A stretch of 9,807 nucleotides of DNA. Source: an uncultured Muribaculaceae bacterium (GTDB lineage: Bacteria > Bacteroidota > Bacteroidia > Bacteroidales > Muribaculaceae). The stretch covers positions 1,508 to 11,314 of the forward strand of contig CAJUSN010000081.1 in the NCBI GenBank assembly GCA_910589095.1. The letters are read 5' to 3'. The translations under genes and the position numbers were made by a program. Under the pieces are notes generated by a model that was not told the origin of the DNA, searched no databases, and saw only the letters and a list, made by a program, of their open reading frames with translations. Of the stretch, positions 7,125 through 9,807 are shown one piece after another. Numbering within the stretch: position 1 is the stretch's first letter; each line of letters begins with the position of its first letter.

Positions 7125-9299
7125 ATGAAACTCAAACTGATTCTTCCTGTAGCGGCTTCTCTTTTAACATCCGCAGCCATGGCTCAGGACAGCGCTGAGG
7201 CGTTGACCAATTATGTTGACATGAATATCGGCACCGGCGGTCACGGCCACGTCTTCATGGGTGCTAACGTACCCTTCGGCATGGTGCAGCTCGGCCCAAC
7301 ATCCATCCCACAGACATGGGACTGGTGTTCCGGCTACCACGTGAGCGACTCTACCGTTATTGGATTCTCTCACACTCACCTTGAAGGCACCGGCATCGGC
7401 GACCTCTTTGACGTTACCGTTATGCCGGTCATGGGCGACGTAACTTACGCACGCGGCACCGAGGACGATCCCGCTTCCGGGCTTTGGAGCTATGCCGAAC
7501 GCTCTCAGCAAGTTTCTTCTCCCGGCTATTTCTCCGTGCCTCTCAAGCGTTACGGCATTCTCGCCGAACTCACTTCCACTAATCGTGTGGGCGTTCACCG
7601 CTACACTTTCCCCAAAGGCAAGGACGCGGCCATTGTAATCGACCTTGAAAACGGTGGTTGCTGGGACAAATCCACCGAAACCGAAATGAAAGCTGTTGGC
7701 AAAACACGCATCGTGGGCTACCGCTACTCCTCCGGATGGGCCAAAAACCAACGCATATACTTTGTGGCCGAATTCTCCAAGCCTTTCAAATCGTTCCAGC
7801 TCAAAGGCAAGGACAACATGTATGGCCGCGTCAACTTCGGCAAAACCAAGGATGGCGAGCAAATACTCATGAAAGTGGCCATTAGCCCCGTTTCAATCGA
7901 GGGTGCAGAAGCAAACCTTGCTGCCGAAATGCCCGGTTGGGACTTCGACGGAACAGTTGCAAATGCATCCGCACAATGGAACAAGGAGCTCGGTAAAATC
8001 AAAGTGCAGACCGACAACATGGACGACCTCACCAAGTTCTACACAGCCATGTTCCACACCATGATCGTCCCCGCAACCTTCTCCGATGTCAACGGCAACT
8101 ATCGTGGGGCCGACGACAAGGTTTACCACAGCGACTCAATGACCCCCTACACCATCTATTCGCTCTGGGACACCTACCGCGCGCAGATGCCCCTCATGAG
8201 CATTGTTCATCCTGACCGCAACGCCGACATGACCAACAACATGGTTGCCATAGCCGATGAACAGGGTCGCCTCCCCGTTTGGCACCTCTGGGGCAATGAA
8301 ACCGACTGTATGGTCGGAAATCCCGGCATTATTGCCGTTGCCGATGCAATTGTCAAGAACCAGCCCGGTATTGACCGCGAGAAAGCCTATAAAGCGCTCC
8401 TGAAAACTGCTGCCGACACTGCCCGCGGCGGCGCTCTCCGTCAGCAATACGGATTCATCCCCTCCGACAAGATGCTCGAAAGCATTGCCTACGACATGGA
8501 ATATGCCATTGCCGACGGCGCTATCGCTCGCGCTGCCGATGCCATGGGCGACACCACTAACGTCCGCATATTCACTGACCGCAGCCACTCTTACCGCAAT
8601 TACTTCGACCCCACAACCGGCTACATGCGCGGTCGCATGGCCGACGGTTCATGGCGCACCCCTTTCGACCCCAACGCCACAACTCACCGTGAGGACGACT
8701 ATTGCGAAGGAAACGCCTGGCAGTACACTTGGCTCGTTCCTCAGGACCTTGATGGCCTTGTGAAGCTCTTCGGTTCTCGCGAAGCTACCGTTTCTCGCCT
8801 TGACTCCCTCTTCAACACTTCTTCTCAGCTCACCGGCGACAACGCTTCGCCCGACATCACCGGTCTCATCGGACAGTATGCCCACGGCAACGAACCCTCT
8901 CACCACGTTATCTACTTCTACACCATGCTCGGCGAACCCGACAAGGCAGCTGACCGTGTGCGTCAGGTCCTCGACGAGTTCTACACCGTCATCCCCGATG
9001 GTCTCGCTGGTAATGAAGACGCCGGACAGATGTCCGCCTGGTACATCCTTTCATCGCTCGGCTTCTATCAAGTTGAACCTGCAAGTGGCCGTTACTGGTT
9101 CGGTTCACCCATCTTCAATGAAGCTCAGGTGGAAGTGCCCGGTGGCAAATTCGTGGTCAAGACCGTCAACAATTCCGACAAAAACCGCTACATCCGTGGC
9201 GTCAAACTCAACGGCCAACCCTACGACAAAATGTTCATCACCCACGACGACATCATGAAAGGTGGCGAACTCATCTTTGAAATGGGTCCGGCTAAGTAA
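7125..9299 (+). CDS. GH92 family exo-alpha-mannosidase, secreted (second copy)
   Basis: Second GH92 exo-alpha-mannosidase, 724 residues, in the same operon. Signal peptide about 1-20 (KLK, hydrophobic core, AMA before QD), so probably periplasmic. Motifs are the more canonical ones of the family: WCSGYH 67-72; GFSHTHLEGTG 80-90; YSLWDTYR 345-352; CEGNAWQYTWLVPQD 527-541 with Glu528 at the expected general-acid position; HGNEPSHH 587-594; and GNEDAGQMSAW 629-639, the acidic motif linked to the catalytic base. It differs from the first copy at each of these sites, so this is an old paralogue pair and not a recent tandem duplication. The two may cut different mannose linkages in succession; that is inference. 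The stop codon TAA (9297-9299) is also the left copy of the 3-bp duplication flanking the inserted element that follows. Confidence 0.94.
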   Translation: MKLKLILPVAASLLTSAAMAQDSAEALTNYVDMNIGTGGHGHVFMGANVPFGMVQLGPTSIPQTWDWCSGYHVSDSTVIGFSHTHLEGTGIGDLFDVTVMPVMGDVTYARGTEDDPASGLWSYAERSQQVSSPGYFSVPLKRYGILAELTSTNRVGVHRYTFPKGKDAAIVIDLENGGCWDKSTETEMKAVGKTRIVGYRYSSGWAKNQRIYFVAEFSKPFKSFQLKGKDNMYGRVNFGKTKDGEQILMKVAISPVSIEGAEANLAAEMPGWDFDGTVANASAQWNKELGKIKVQTDNMDDLTKFYTAMFHTMIVPATFSDVNGNYRGADDKVYHSDSMTPYTIYSLWDTYRAQMPLMSIVHPDRNADMTNNMVAIADEQGRLPVWHLWGNETDCMVGNPGIIAVADAIVKNQPGIDREKAYKALLKTAADTARGGALRQQYGFIPSDKMLESIAYDMEYAIADGAIARAADAMGDTTNVRIFTDRSHSYRNYFDPTTGYMRGRMADGSWRTPFDPNATTHREDDYCEGNAWQYTWLVPQDLDGLVKLFGSREATVSRLDSLFNTSSQLTGDNASPDITGLIGQYAHGNEPSHHVIYFYTMLGEPDKAADRVRQVLDEFYTVIPDGLAGNEDAGQMSAWYILSSLGFYQVEPASGRYWFGSPIFNEAQVEVPGGKFVVKTVNNSDKNRYIRGVKLNGQPYDKMFITHDDIMKGGELIFEMGPAK

Positions 9300-9318
9300 G
9301 AAACTGTTTAAATTTATT
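9300..9318 (+). repeat. Left terminal inverted repeat of the element
   Basis: GAAACTGTTTAAATTTATT, exact reverse complement of 9463-9481. The preceding TAA is both the GH92 stop codon and the presumed target duplication. Confidence 0.85.
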
Positions 9319-9462
9319 TTCAGAGAATTTTGAGATGGATTTTCAAGGTGTTTCAGCAAGTTGAAAAAGGAGCGATGCGGGCATCGTAACTGATGAAACT
9401 TGGCTGAAACAACCGGAAAGGCGCTCAAAATTACTGAAATAAAGTATTAAAATATTTTTTAG

Positions 9463-9481
9463 AATAAATTTAAACAGTTTC
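9463..9481 (-). repeat. Right terminal inverted repeat of the element
   Basis: AATAAATTTAAACAGTTTC, exact reverse complement of 9300-9318, followed by TAA at 9482-9484. Confidence 0.85.
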
Positions 9482-9529
9482 TAAATCCTCTTCGCCCCCA
9501 CTCTCCCGGGTAATCCTTTTCACAACAAC

Positions 9530-9807
9530 ATGAATATTCAACGAATATTGACTCTTACCCTGCTGTCGGGCCTCGCTCTTTTTGCCGAAGCCCGACAGCT
9601 CGCTAATGAGTATCGCCTCAAGGAAGTCATTGAAATTCCCGGCCGGCAAGGTGTGGCCTGCGACGGTCAATTCTATTACATCTCCGATACCCGCGCACTC
9701 TACAAACTCGACAAGTCCGGCAATATCGTTACCGTTAACTCCAGCCCGTTCATACACCCCGAAGTAGCCAACCATTTCGGAGATATCGATTATCATGACG
9801 GCAATCT
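9530..9807 (+). CDS. Secreted protein, probable beta-propeller, partial (3' end beyond window)
   Basis: The first 92 codons of a gene that runs off the right edge. ATG 9530 is followed by a clear signal peptide (MNIQRILTLTLLSGLALFAEA, cleavage probably near residue 21), so the product is exported. The mature part contains VACDGQFYYISDTRALYKLD (about 42-61) and then HFGDIDYHDGNL (about 82-93). These short strand-turn units, with a ligand or structural statement repeated as 'x-is-seen then value', resemble NHL/YncE/strictosidine-synthase-like beta-propellers. That fold is inference from the visible blades, and no enzymatic function can be assigned. It has the same strand and similar C-rich codon use as the GH92 genes. 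The gap is 230 nt, but 182 of these plus 3 duplicated bases belong to the inserted element, so it was probably the third gene of the operon. No Bacteroidetes promoter with both boxes is visible in the gap. Confidence 0.8.
   Translation, partial: MNIQRILTLTLLSGLALFAEARQLANEYRLKEVIEIPGRQGVACDGQFYYISDTRALYKLDKSGNIVTVNSSPFIHPEVANHFGDIDYHDGN

Larger units (their letters stand above)
9300..9481. mobile_element. MITE-like fold-back element, 182 bp
   Basis: Perfect 19-bp terminal inverted repeats (9300-9318 and 9463-9481) bound a stretch without a coding frame. TAA lies directly outside both ends (9297-9299 and 9482-9484), consistent with a 3-bp target duplication of the TNA type made by some IS5-group transposases. 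Internal pairs continue the fold: TTTCAGAGAATTTTGAG (9318-9334) with CTCAAAATTACTGAAA (9424-9439), one bulge; GTTTCAGCAAGTT (9350-9362) with AACTTGGCTGAAAC (9397-9410), one bulge; and a central CGATG/CATCG hairpin (9373-9377 / 9382-9386). The element would fold almost end to end. It encodes no transposase, so it would depend on one elsewhere. An alternative is a structured intergenic repeat that stabilises the mRNA 3' end or terminates transcription. Confidence 0.75.

Noticed and set aside
9426..9433. Minus-strand TAATTTTG as a promoter in the inserted element
   Set aside because: It matches the -7 consensus but has no -33 box 19-21 nt upstream, and no minus-strand gene lies downstream.
9470..9796. 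108-codon minus-strand frame opposite the partial propeller gene
   Set aside because: The plus-strand frame has a clear signal peptide and blade-like motifs; the minus frame has neither and starts from the complement of that coding region.

Overview
The window looks like a Bacteroidales chromosome, most plausibly Muribaculaceae or a close relative. The evidence is Bacteroidetes-type promoters (TTTG / TAnnTTTG), weak or absent Shine-Dalgarno sequences, a Cas9 of the Bacteroidetes II-C type, and secreted GH92 mannosidases with C-rich third codon positions. The family-level assignment is inference.

Left half (1-4480): a type II-C CRISPR effector module. A full-length cas9 lies on the minus strand (start 4324, stop 176) with all RuvC and HNH catalytic residues visible. 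Immediately upstream, on the plus strand, is a compact tracrRNA of about 77 nt (about 4402-4478): an anti-repeat, the II-C hallmark ACAATAAGG, a small nexus hairpin, and a GC-rich terminator with a GCAA tetraloop. The two genes are divergent and their promoters overlap. No CRISPR repeat and no recognisable cas1 start is present in the 175 bases beyond cas9, so any adaptation genes and array lie outside the window or elsewhere.

Middle (4479-4834): non-coding. It holds a second good Bacteroidetes promoter (4539-4570) pointing right and a leader of about 260 nt.

Right half (4835-9807): a carbohydrate-utilisation operon. Two different GH92 exo-alpha-mannosidases with signal peptides lie in tandem, 22 nt apart. 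They are followed by a secreted, probably beta-propeller protein cut by the window edge. Between the second GH92 and the third gene sits a 182-bp MITE-like fold-back element with perfect 19-bp terminal inverted repeats. It is flanked by a TAA duplication, and the left TAA copy is the stop codon of the GH92 gene. Without the element the third gene would lie only about 48 nt downstream, so all three were probably one operon. The GH92 pair probably trims mannose from host or yeast glycans in the periplasm; no SusC/SusD pair or regulator is visible here.

The most interesting material is the cas9/tracrRNA control region (4349-4478): interleaved promoters, and a tracrRNA that contains a copy of the start of its expected partner repeat, so it could fold on itself when no crRNA is bound.
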